This document shows positions 25,985 through 34,424 of a stretch of 64,000 bases of DNA, piece after piece. The notes under the pieces were generated by a model that worked only from the letters and a program-made list of their open reading frames with translations, was not told the origin of the DNA and searched no databases. The position numbers and the translations under genes are program-made. How positions within the stretch are numbered: position 1 is the first letter of the stretch; every line of letters starts with the position of its first letter. Source of the stretch: Paenibacillus taichungensis (lineage in GTDB: Bacteria > Bacillota > Bacilli > Paenibacillales > Paenibacillaceae); the NCBI RefSeq assembly GCF_013359905.1, contig NZ_JABMCC010000118.1:372001-436000 (forward strand), read 5' to 3'.

Positions 25985-27268
25985 TTAATTGGCAAAATCC
26001 AGCTGCTTCGAAACGGGGGACTGTCGCTCAACCGAAGCTCCAAGACTCTGAAAGAGCTTCTCGATACGATCGTACCCTCTATCAATATGATGCACTTGCT
26101 CCACAACCGTTTTTCCCTGGGCAGCAAGGCCAGCAATAACTAGTGCTGCACCTGCACGCAGATCGGTTGCTTCCACTGTAGCCCCGTACAATCGGGGAAC
26201 GCCACGGATAAATGCTGCATTCAGGTCTACCGAGATATCGGCCCCCATGACATTCAGCTCATCCACATGTTTGAACCGACCCTCGAATACCGTTTCCTTC
26301 ATCACACTGAAACCGTCGGCCAGACTGAGCAGCACCATAATTTGCGACTGCAGGTCTGTTGGAAATGAAGGGTACGGAGAAGTCACAATGCGGTCTACTG
26401 ATTTGGGACGGCTCATACAGCTCACCGTCATTATATCATTGCAGACTGTGATTTGAACACCAGTACGCTTCAACACATGTATAAGGGAAGTAAGATGGGC
26501 CGGATTGCAGTGTGTAAGCGTTACATTCCCTCTCGTTGCTGCGGCTGCAATCATCACCGTTCCTGCAACGATCCGATCAGGTATAATTTCATAAGAGCAA
26601 GGCTTGAGTTTCTCCACACCATTAATGGTGATCGTATCCGTTCCAGCACCGATAATTCGTGCACCCATCGCATTCAGAAAATGTTGCAGATCCTGTATCT
26701 CTGGTTCTCTGGCTGCATTAAATATCGTTGTTGTACCCTCAGCTGTAACGGCAGCCATCATAATATTTTCTGTGGCTCCTACACTGGGGAAATCCAGATG
26801 AATGTCTGTTCCCACCAGCTTGCGCCCACGGCATATGATCTGCTGATCCAGCTCTTCAATCGAAGCTCCGAGGGCCTCAAGGCCCAGAAGGTGAAGATCA
26901 ATTTTACGTTCCCCAATGGCACAGCCACCTGGCTGGTACACGGATACTTGCCCAAACTTAGCCAGCAATGGTCCCATCAAAAAAATGGAAGAACGCATCT
27001 GCTTCATGAGATCCTCAGGCACATCATATGACCGGATGGACGATGTATCTATCGTCACTGTTCCCTGTTCATGCCGACACGTGCATCCAAGTCGTTCCAG
27101 GATATACAGCATCACTTCGATGTCCAGCAAGTGTGGAACGTTGTGCAGCGTAACTTCTCCGTCTGCCAACAAACTTGCGGCCATGATCGGTAAAGCGGCA
27201 TTTTTTGCTCCATGGATGCGTATGGATCCTGAGAGGGGTTTCCCGCCTTCAATCACCAATTTGTCCAA
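25985..27268 (-). CDS. murA: UDP-N-acetylglucosamine 1-carboxyvinyltransferase
   Basis: An enzyme of 427 residues that transfers enolpyruvate from PEP to UDP-GlcNAc, the first committed step of peptidoglycan synthesis. The catalytic loop YQPGGCAIGERKIDLHL contains Cys116, the residue alkylated by fosfomycin, so the enzyme has the sensitive form. HGAKNAALP and FPTDLQSQ are further family motifs. It lies 17 bases after murB and 58 before divIB; in B. subtilis the murA paralogues are elsewhere, so this is a lineage-specific cluster arrangement. Confidence 0.97.
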   Translation of the reverse strand: MDKLVIEGGKPLSGSIRIHGAKNAALPIMAASLLADGEVTLHNVPHLLDIEVMLYILERLGCTCRHEQGTVTIDTSSIRSYDVPEDLMKQMRSSIFLMGPLLAKFGQVSVYQPGGCAIGERKIDLHLLGLEALGASIEELDQQIICRGRKLVGTDIHLDFPSVGATENIMMAAVTAEGTTTIFNAAREPEIQDLQHFLNAMGARIIGAGTDTITINGVEKLKPCSYEIIPDRIVAGTVMIAAAATRGNVTLTHCNPAHLTSLIHVLKRTGVQITVCNDIMTVSCMSRPKSVDRIVTSPYPSFPTDLQSQIMVLLSLADGFSVMKETVFEGRFKHVDELNVMGADISVDLNAAFIRGVPRLYGATVEATDLRAGAALVIAGLAAQGKTVVEQVHHIDRGYDRIEKLFQSLGASVERQSPVSKQLDFAN

Positions 27269-27285
27269 TGTATCACCTCCGGGGT

Positions 27286-28191
27286 TTACCGTTCACCCAC
27301 TACGAAGACTTCCGGTACCAGGTTAATACCGTTTTGAGATGATATAGTGTTCTGAATCTGCTGCATTAGGGTGATAACGTCCTCTGCTGTTGCTTGGCCT
27401 GTATTGACAATGAAATTGGCATGCATGGTGGATACCTGTGCGCCTCCCCGAGTCATACCCTTTAACCCCGCTGCTTCAATCAGGCGGGCGGCATGATCAC
27501 CAGGGGGATTCCGGAACACGCTGCCAGCACACGCCATCTGCAGTGGCTGTGTACGGCGTCTACGGTCTTTATAGGCCGCCATCGATTCCGAAATGACTTT
27601 GCGTTCTCCCTGCTGTAGTTCAAATGTAGCCTCCAGCACGATGCCTCTCCGGTCATGCAGAACAGAGTGGCGATAGGCAAATTCCATGTCCTCCTTGCTA
27701 TAACGTACCAATTCCCCTGTCTCCAGTACAATCTCAGCGGATTGAAATATCCGTGACACATCCGATCCATGGGCACCAGCATTCATATATACGGCTCCGC
27801 CGACTGTTCCGGGGATTCCGCTGCCAAATTCCAAACCGGTCCACTCTTTCTTTGCAGCAACAACACTGAGTTTAACAAAGGAATGTGCCGCTCCAGCAGT
27901 TACCCCGCCCTCGTGAAATTCGGCATAATCAAAACCTTCTCCCGGTTTCACGACAACTCCGCGTATTCCCTTGTCAGACACCAGCATGTTTGAACCCCGT
28001 CCAAGCTGCATCCATGGGATCTGATGTTTGTGCAGCAATTGGATGAGATTGACCATCTGCTCCTTGTTTTCCGGTATGACCAGCGCATCTGCAGGACCGC
28101 CGATCTTCCATGTGGTGTATTTGGCTAGCGGCTCGTTTTCAAGAACTTTGCCGACATTGTTCTGGGATAGTAACGATATCCACTGCTGCAT
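27286..28191 (-). CDS. murB: UDP-N-acetylenolpyruvoylglucosamine reductase
   Basis: An FAD enzyme of 301 residues that reduces the MurA product to UDP-MurNAc. The FAD-binding part has TTWKIGGPADALV, LGRGSNMLVSDKGIRG and GIPGTVGGAVYMNAG; the proton-donor serine lies in CAGSVFRNPPGDHAARLIE and the C-terminal Glu in NLVPEVFVVGE. It resembles the short type II enzymes. The ATG at 28191 (MQQWISLL) has AGGAGG nine bases upstream; the start at 28227 is unsupported. Confidence 0.96.
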   Translation of the reverse strand: MQQWISLLSQNNVGKVLENEPLAKYTTWKIGGPADALVIPENKEQMVNLIQLLHKHQIPWMQLGRGSNMLVSDKGIRGVVVKPGEGFDYAEFHEGGVTAGAAHSFVKLSVVAAKKEWTGLEFGSGIPGTVGGAVYMNAGAHGSDVSRIFQSAEIVLETGELVRYSKEDMEFAYRHSVLHDRRGIVLEATFELQQGERKVISESMAAYKDRRRRTQPLQMACAGSVFRNPPGDHAARLIEAAGLKGMTRGGAQVSTMHANFIVNTGQATAEDVITLMQQIQNTISSQNGINLVPEVFVVGER

Positions 28192-28269
28192 ATTAATATC
28201 CTCCTTTACTTCAAAACCGATGAGCACGGCAGTTTTCGTTGCTGCAAGCCGTGTTGCGGCGCCATGGAA

Positions 28270-28326
28270 CGATTGTCACGATTTATAGGGTATCTTATGT
28301 CAGTCCCGCCGTGTGTGTGACAATCG
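28270..28326. repeat. Inverted repeat between murB and murG
   Basis: CGATTGTCAC (28270-28279) and GTGACAATCG (28317-28326) are perfect 10-base arms separated by 37 bases. They occupy most of the 148-base murG-murB gap, which contains no gene. Confidence 0.55.
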
Positions 28327-28339
28327 CCCAAAACGCACA

Positions 28340-29449
28340 TTAACGCCCTGCAGCAAGACGCCGAATCTCGCTCACAAGCACTTCGGCTGCATCAGGTTTC
28401 CCCAGCTGCCGGGAGGCTTCCGCCATCCTTTTGCGCGCCGCTTCGTCATTCATAATTCCAGCAATCGCTTTATATAGCGCCTGGCCTGTCAGATCCTTCT
28501 CCAGCATCGTAAGTGATGCACCGCCACCCTCAAGCGTACGAGCATTCGCCTCCTGATGATTATTCGTCACGTTAGGTGACGGAATCAGAATGGATGGAAT
28601 ACCTAGAGATGTTATCTCGGCAAGGAATGATGCCCCTGCACGATTTACGATCAGCGACGTGCATGCAAGAACCTCAGGCATGTTGTGTACGTATGGCAAC
28701 ACATGCAGATGATTTGGCATCGTTCCAAGGGAACTGCGGATCGCTTCACGCGTTTCATCAAAATATGAATCACCAGTCACGTAGACCACATGCACATCTT
28801 CAAGCTTGGCCAGCATCGGTGCCATATCCACCATGGCTTTATTAATTGCTTTCGCACCACGGCTACCACCGACCACAAGAACAACTCGGCTGTCCATGGG
28901 TACACCCAATGTCGCAAATCCACGATCACGGCTGGCTTGAGCTACCGTTGTAGCCCTTGGATTGCCGGTATACACAACCTTTTTGGCTCCAGAGAATGCT
29001 TTCTCCGAACCCTCAAAACTAACAGCTACCGTGTCCACATACCGAGTAAGGAACTTGTTAGTTAACCCAGGAATGGCATTCTGCTCATGAATAACACTTG
29101 GAATACCTAGTTTGGCTGCTGCATATACGACAGGCCCACACACATAGCCCCCCGTACCGATGACAACATCAGGTTTGAATTCCTTGAGCATTTTCTTGGC
29201 TTTACGTACACCTTGCAAAAATCTCATCACAGTCTTCACGTTGTCAAAGGACAATTTCCGGCGAAAACCTGTGATATCAATCGATTGAAACGGAATATTC
29301 TCTTGTGGCACAAGTTTGCTTTCCAGTCCACGGGTACCACCGATATATAAAAATGTCGAGTCGGGATTCTCCGCCTCACATTGCCTTGCTATAGCAACGG
29401 CCGGATAGATATGCCCACCGGTACCGCCGCCGCTCAGAACGACTCGCAT
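28340..29449 (-). CDS. murG: Lipid II synthase MurG
   Basis: A GT28 glycosyltransferase of 369 residues that adds GlcNAc to lipid I on the inner membrane face. The first glycine-rich loop is SGGGTGGHIYPAVAIA; the second is GGSRGAKAINKAM; the acceptor/donor region reads NRAGASFLAEITSLGIPSILIPSP. The ATG at 29449 is preceded by AGGTG; a start at 29467 would overlap spoVE. It follows spoVE after seven bases. Confidence 0.97.
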   Translation of the reverse strand: MRVVLSGGGTGGHIYPAVAIARQCEAENPDSTFLYIGGTRGLESKLVPQENIPFQSIDITGFRRKLSFDNVKTVMRFLQGVRKAKKMLKEFKPDVVIGTGGYVCGPVVYAAAKLGIPSVIHEQNAIPGLTNKFLTRYVDTVAVSFEGSEKAFSGAKKVVYTGNPRATTVAQASRDRGFATLGVPMDSRVVLVVGGSRGAKAINKAMVDMAPMLAKLEDVHVVYVTGDSYFDETREAIRSSLGTMPNHLHVLPYVHNMPEVLACTSLIVNRAGASFLAEITSLGIPSILIPSPNVTNNHQEANARTLEGGGASLTMLEKDLTGQALYKAIAGIMNDEAARKRMAEASRQLGKPDAAEVLVSEIRRLAAGR

Positions 29450-29456
29450 CGTACAT

Positions 29457-30554
29457 TCACCTCGCATAACGGGATAAGTTCAATAATATGCCTAACGCTG
29501 TCAACATTAAGGTCAGAGAGGAACCACCATAACTGATGAGTGGGAGTGTAATCCCCGTAACTGGCATAAGCCCAATCACAACGCCAATGTTGATAATGAC
29601 CTGAACAGCCACCATACCCACAATACCTACGCCCAGAAGGCTGCCAAAAGCATCTGGTACCGTCATGGCTACACGCATCCCTCTCCATACCAGGACCAGG
29701 AACAGCAATAATACAATCATTCCACCAATGAAGCCAAGCTCTTCTGCCAAAATGGAAAAAATAAAATCCGTCTGTGGCTCGGGTACATAGCTGTATTTTT
29801 GCCGACTCATACCTAGCCCCAAGCCGGCAAGTCCTCCCGGGCCGATCGCATATAAAGATTGAATAATCTGATATCCGGCACCAAGTGGATCAGACCACGG
29901 ATCCAAAAAAGCCGTTATTCGCTGCAATCTGTAAGGAGCTGCCGCAATCAACGCGGCAAATCCCGCTACACCGCCTAGGGCAAGAAGCAAGAGATGCTTC
30001 ATCCGTGCTCCTGCTGTGAAAATAATGAGCATTGATGCACCCAGCATTACTGTGCCTGTCCCCAAATCGGGCTGAAGCATAATAATACCAAAGGCCAAAC
30101 CAATCAAACCGAGCGGCGGCAGAAGCCCCGTCGTAAACGTTTTGATTTTGCCGGGTTCCTTACTTAACCAATGAGCCAGAAACAGGATCATACCCAGTTT
30201 CATGAATTCCGAAGGTTGTATGCCGAATGAGCCAATGCCCAACCAGCTTCGTGCTCCTCCGCGAACAACTCCGATGCCAGGAATCAGCACCGCAATCAGC
30301 ATTATAAAACAGGCAATCAGTATAGGCTTTGCATACTTTCTCCAGACCCGGTAGTCCACATTTGCCGTAACAAACATGGCAGCAAGTCCAAGTCCGGCGA
30401 ACAGCAGCTGTCTTTTGACAAAGTAAAATGAATCACCATAGTCATGAAAAGCAAGCACCGAGCCCGCACTGTATACCATAATAATGCCGATGGCAAGCAA
30501 TGCCAGAATACAAATTAGGAGCCAGAAATCCGGCGCCGGTCGCGTCTGTTTCAT
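29457..30554 (-). CDS. spoVE: SEDS glycosyltransferase SpoVE/FtsW family
   Basis: A protein of 365 residues with about ten membrane helices. SEDS motifs include GARSWLGIGSFGIQPSEFMKLG (shown by its core SWLGIGSFGIQPSEF), YVPEPQTDFIFSILAEELGF and TGITLPLISYGGSSL. SEDS proteins polymerise lipid II with a class B PBP; by position between murD and murG this is SpoVE, which works with SpoVD in spore cortex synthesis. No other FtsW/RodA gene is present here, so a role in vegetative septation cannot be excluded. Confidence 0.92.
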   Translation of the reverse strand: MKQTRPAPDFWLLICILALLAIGIIMVYSAGSVLAFHDYGDSFYFVKRQLLFAGLGLAAMFVTANVDYRVWRKYAKPILIACFIMLIAVLIPGIGVVRGGARSWLGIGSFGIQPSEFMKLGMILFLAHWLSKEPGKIKTFTTGLLPPLGLIGLAFGIIMLQPDLGTGTVMLGASMLIIFTAGARMKHLLLLALGGVAGFAALIAAAPYRLQRITAFLDPWSDPLGAGYQIIQSLYAIGPGGLAGLGLGMSRQKYSYVPEPQTDFIFSILAEELGFIGGMIVLLLFLVLVWRGMRVAMTVPDAFGSLLGVGIVGMVAVQVIINIGVVIGLMPVTGITLPLISYGGSSLTLMLTALGILLNLSRYAR

Positions 30555-30576
30555 CAGGAGGCCACCCCTTGCATGG

Positions 30577-30604
30577 AAGTAGGGGCTTTTCCACCCCCCT
30601 ACTT
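30577..30604. repeat. GC-rich hairpin between murD and spoVE
   Basis: AAGTAGGGG and CCCCTACTT are perfect 9-base arms. One arm overlaps the murD stop codon; the other lies before the spoVE start. It is similar in kind to the hairpins at 14047 and 25953. Confidence 0.5.
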
Positions 30605-32024
30605 ACAAGTTATGCGCCGCCTCTTTAAAAATGCGTCCCCGCTCTTCATAGGAAGAAAACATGTCCCAGCTTGCACATGCCGGTGATAACAAGACCACAT
30701 CACCTGGAGCTGCAAACTGTGAAGCTTCCTGCACGGCAACGGTTAACGTTTGGGCAGCGTCCTCCTCATTATCGACGACCTTAATTTGCTTTAATCCCGC
30801 CAGTTCCGCGACCTTGGCAATTTTCTCACGTGTCTCTCCAATAGCAACCACAGCTTTCACCCGCTCCTGGAATAATGGCAGCAATTCCATCATGTCTGAT
30901 CCACGATCCAGTCCTCCGGCAATAAGCACGACCGGTTCCTTGAAGGAGTTCAGCGCCATTACGGTTGCTTTGGAGTTGGTCGCTTTGGAATTGTTATAAT
31001 AGCCCGCTCCATTATGTTCAAGTACATATTCAAGACGGTGTTCAACCCCCTTGAAGTCAGCCAGAGGCGCAGCAAGCACAGATGGATCGGCTCCAGCGGA
31101 TACAGCAATAGCTACTGCTGCCAAGGCATTTCCCACATTAAATCGTCCTGGTATTCCGATGTCTTCCACATCAATAATGACATGATGGTTGCCCTGACCG
31201 TCTGCATAGATCACCTGGCGCTTCACATCATCCTCTTCCCCATCCACGTAAGGAGGATCAGCATATACCCCTGCTTCGAGCTTCTCTGTCAGCGAGAATG
31301 GGAGCAGTCTTGCTTTGATATATGGAACTAGTCCGCGGCATACCGGATCATCCCAGTTCAGGATAGCCACATCCTCCGGTTGTTGGTTGGAGAACAATTT
31401 GGCTTTGGAAGCCACATAATCATCCATGTCCCCATGATAATCCAAATGAGTCTCCGCAACGTTTAGCAAACTGGCAATACGCGGACGGAAATCGGATGTG
31501 CCTTTCAGTTGGAAACTGCTAAGCTCCACCACCATCCAGTTATCCGCAGAAGCCTGCTCTGCCGCCTCACACAATGGCGTTCCAATATTACCGGCAACGA
31601 TTGGTTTCAAACCGGCAAGCTCCAACATGTTGCCTACCCACGTTGTTGTGGTTGTTTTCCCGTTAGAGCCCGTGATCCCGATCATAGGCGCAGCGCATAA
31701 ATGGTAAGCTACCTCCACCTCAGTCACCACTTCTATGCCTAAGGCAAGTGCCTGTTGCACAGGAGGCGCCTGATAAGGAATGCCCGGATTTTTGACTACA
31801 AGCTTCACATCACTATGAATCAGGTCGTCCGGATGTCCACCGCATACAACAGAAATTCCCAAAGCCTCCAATTCGGATGCTTCGGGACACTGTTCTCTCT
31901 CTTTTTTATCATTAACTGTAACGATTGCGCCGGCACGGTCCAGTACTTTAGCGACCTGCACGCCGCTCTTGGCCAGTCCAAGCACGACCACTTGTTGTCC
32001 ACGATATGATTCAGGATGATTCAT
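30603..32024 (-). CDS. murD: UDP-MurNAc-L-alanine--D-glutamate ligase
   Basis: A Mur ligase of 473 residues that adds D-Glu. An N-terminal Rossmann-like domain (VVVLGLAKSGVQVAKVLDRAG) binds UDP; the ATP loop is GITGSNGKTTTTTWVG; the carbamylated-lysine and metal region follows (LNVAETHLDYHGDMDDYVASK); the C-terminal domain carries YNNSKATNSKATVMAL. Three bases separate it from mraY, so the genes are cotranscribed. Confidence 0.97.
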   Translation of the reverse strand: MNHPESYRGQQVVVLGLAKSGVQVAKVLDRAGAIVTVNDKKEREQCPEASELEALGISVVCGGHPDDLIHSDVKLVVKNPGIPYQAPPVQQALALGIEVVTEVEVAYHLCAAPMIGITGSNGKTTTTTWVGNMLELAGLKPIVAGNIGTPLCEAAEQASADNWMVVELSSFQLKGTSDFRPRIASLLNVAETHLDYHGDMDDYVASKAKLFSNQQPEDVAILNWDDPVCRGLVPYIKARLLPFSLTEKLEAGVYADPPYVDGEEDDVKRQVIYADGQGNHHVIIDVEDIGIPGRFNVGNALAAVAIAVSAGADPSVLAAPLADFKGVEHRLEYVLEHNGAGYYNNSKATNSKATVMALNSFKEPVVLIAGGLDRGSDMMELLPLFQERVKAVVAIGETREKIAKVAELAGLKQIKVVDNEEDAAQTLTVAVQEASQFAAPGDVVLLSPACASWDMFSSYEERGRIFKEAAHNL

Positions 32025-32027
32025 TGT

Positions 32028-32996
32028 TTACAACCCCTTGTTGAGATAAAGTCCAAGAGCGGCCAAAATGGCGCCTACCGCCCAAAAAGTAATGACAACT
32101 CGCCATTCCGACCAGCCACTCAGTTCAAAGTGATGATGAATCGGGCTCATTTTGAATACGCGTTTGCCACGAGTTTTGAAAGATACTACTTGAATGATAA
32201 CGGACAGGATTTCGATGACGAAAATACCGCCAATGATGACAAAAAGAAGTTCTGTCTTCGTCACAATGGCGACGGCACCAATCGCACCACCAATTCCGAG
32301 GGAGCCTGTATCTCCCATAAACACTTTGGCCGGGTGTGCGTTATATACCAGGAATCCAAGTACCGCACCAATCATCGCCGCCGCACATACTGCTGCTGGC
32401 ATCGATGTTGCCTGCATCGCCACAATGGCAAATGCCCCAAATGCGATGGCGCTCACGCCAGACAGCAAGCCGTCCAGACCATCGGTAAAGTTAACTGCAT
32501 TCGTGATGGCAAGCATCATGAATACCACAAACGGATAGTAGAACCATCCCGTCCAGTCGAAGGAGACTGATGTACCCGGAATCGATATGGCTGTACTGTG
32601 TCCATTCTGGATCAGTAAGTAGCACATCACTGCACTGAAAAACAACTGACCAATCATCTTTTGTCTAGCCGTCAGCCCTAGTGAACGTTTGAATACAATC
32701 TTGATGTAGTCATCCAGGAAACCGATCAGACCGAAGCCGAGTGTAGCCACCAGTAGGACGTAAAAGTCTGTATTTTTGACCGCTGAAAATTTCAAAAAGG
32801 CCAATGTGAACGCGAGTAAAATAACTACTCCGCCCATTGTAGGTGTTCCGCTTTTTTTCAGATGGCTCTGTGGCCCATCTTCCCGCACCTGCTGTCCGAA
32901 CTTCATTCGACGCAGCAATGGAATTAAGAGCGGTGCAGCAATCACCGCCAAAATAAATGAAACACCGATTGTTAACAGTAATACCTGAAAATCCAT
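32028..32996 (-). CDS. mraY: Phospho-MurNAc-pentapeptide transferase
   Basis: A membrane enzyme of 322 residues with about ten helices that transfers phospho-MurNAc-pentapeptide to undecaprenyl phosphate, forming lipid I. Catalytic motifs: GFLDDYIKI (Asp pair), NFTDGLDGL, and the C-terminal histidine cluster [14 protein letters not shown]. It draws on the same polyprenyl-phosphate pool as the UbiA cassette at 5.4-6.3 kb. It lies 12 bases after murF. Confidence 0.97.
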   Translation of the reverse strand: MDFQVLLLTIGVSFILAVIAAPLLIPLLRRMKFGQQVREDGPQSHLKKSGTPTMGGVVILLAFTLAFLKFSAVKNTDFYVLLVATLGFGLIGFLDDYIKIVFKRSLGLTARQKMIGQLFFSAVMCYLLIQNGHSTAISIPGTSVSFDWTGWFYYPFVVFMMLAITNAVNFTDGLDGLLSGVSAIAFGAFAIVAMQATSMPAAVCAAAMIGAVLGFLVYNAHPAKVFMGDTGSLGIGGAIGAVAIVTKTELLFVIIGGIFVIEILSVIIQVVSFKTRGKRVFKMSPIHHHFELSGWSEWRVVITFWAVGAILAALGLYLNKGL

Positions 32997-33008
32997 GGGT
33001 TCACCCCT

Positions 33009-34424
33009 CTAGTCTACTCTATTCTGTAATGGAGCTATTTTTAGCGCTTCGACCACATCCTCCAGTTTCATGCCCCGGGAGGCCTTAAACAAGACAACAT
33101 CTCTGGATTGGAGATTCTCCAGTAGATATCGGGTCAATTCTTCCTTGCTCTCAAAAGTGTGTACGGCTTCTGCTGGCATGTTTTGTCTTGCTCCTTCTGC
33201 GATACTCGCAGATAAAGGGCCGTAAGCCAGCACCATATTCATTTTGTCGGGTGTAATGTATTCACCGATTCCCCGATGGAGCTCATGCTCCTGAGGCCCC
33301 AGTTCTAGCATATCACCGAGCACGGCGACTTTGATCCGATACCCCTTGAGGCCCTCCAGCACATCCACAGCGGCTTTCATGGAGGTTGGACTAGCGTTGT
33401 AAGCATCATTAAGCATGGTCAAACCACTGACGCCGTTAATAATCTCGATGCGCATGCCGGTTAATTTCAGACGTGACAGTCCTGCTACAATCTGTTCAGC
33501 AGCCACTCCAAAATGACGGGCAACCGCTAATGCAGCAAGACAGTTGACCACATTATGTGTTCCCAATAATGGCAGTGTAAGAGCACTCTCTCCAGACTGC
33601 TTGGTGGTAAAAGCGACCCCACTCTGTACATTCATAATTCCAGTAGGATAATCATCGTTATCCGTCTGCAAGCCAAATGTATACCGCTGAAGTCCTTCAG
33701 GCAGCTTAGTCGCTGGCTCTGCCAGAACCTGCTCAATCAACGGTTCGTCGCCGTTATATATCAACAATCCACCTGGTTTCATACCAGCAGCAATTTCAAC
33801 TTTTGCCCGAGCAATCTCCAATCGAGATCCCAGTTGAAGTAGATGGGATTCTCCAATATTCGTGATGATTGCGACATCCGGCTGGGCAATTAAAGATAAT
33901 TCTTCAATCTCCCCCCGGCCGCTCATGCCCATCTCCAGAATTACGATCTCAGTGTCCGGTTCCATGCTAAGTACGGTAAGTGGCAAACCAATATGGTTAT
34001 TGAAGTTGCCTTGGGTCTTATGCACTTTGAACGTTGTAGAGAGAATGGCATCCACAATGTCCTTTGTTGTTGTTTTTCCATTGCTGCCTGTAATGCCTAC
34101 AACGGAGGCCTTGTTTTCTCTTAGATAGGAAGACGCAAGCTCCTGTAATGCAACCAGAGTATCCTCCACAATAATCACAGCACCTTGAGGTGCAACTCCG
34201 TGATCCTTTTGCCATAAAGCCCCGGCAGCGCCTTTCTCTACACAGGTTTGCACAAATTCGTGTCCGTCAAACCTTTCGCCAACAAGAGGGATAAAGAGAC
34301 TGCCTTGAACCGGCTTACGCGAATCTGTAAATACACCTTCAACACCAACATCACCATAAGTAGCAACGTCAGTTAGTGTTCCTCCACACATCTCGGCCAA
34401 TTGTGCCATTGTTCTTTTTATCAA
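33009..34424 (-). CDS. murF: UDP-MurNAc-tripeptide--D-alanyl-D-alanine ligase
   Basis: A Mur ligase of 471 residues that adds D-Ala-D-Ala, completing the pentapeptide. The ATP loop is GITGSNGKTTTKDIV; further motifs are TQGNFNNHIGLPLTVL and LNDAYNASPTSMKAA. The start is TTG at 34424, overlapping the murE stop as TTGA (four bases), with AAGGGG nine bases upstream; an internal ATG 15 bases later would leave the ribosome-binding site too far away. Confidence 0.96.
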   Translation of the reverse strand: MIKRTMAQLAEMCGGTLTDVATYGDVGVEGVFTDSRKPVQGSLFIPLVGERFDGHEFVQTCVEKGAAGALWQKDHGVAPQGAVIIVEDTLVALQELASSYLRENKASVVGITGSNGKTTTKDIVDAILSTTFKVHKTQGNFNNHIGLPLTVLSMEPDTEIVILEMGMSGRGEIEELSLIAQPDVAIITNIGESHLLQLGSRLEIARAKVEIAAGMKPGGLLIYNGDEPLIEQVLAEPATKLPEGLQRYTFGLQTDNDDYPTGIMNVQSGVAFTTKQSGESALTLPLLGTHNVVNCLAALAVARHFGVAAEQIVAGLSRLKLTGMRIEIINGVSGLTMLNDAYNASPTSMKAAVDVLEGLKGYRIKVAVLGDMLELGPQEHELHRGIGEYITPDKMNMVLAYGPLSASIAEGARQNMPAEAVHTFESKEELTRYLLENLQSRDVVLFKASRGMKLEDVVEALKIAPLQNRVD

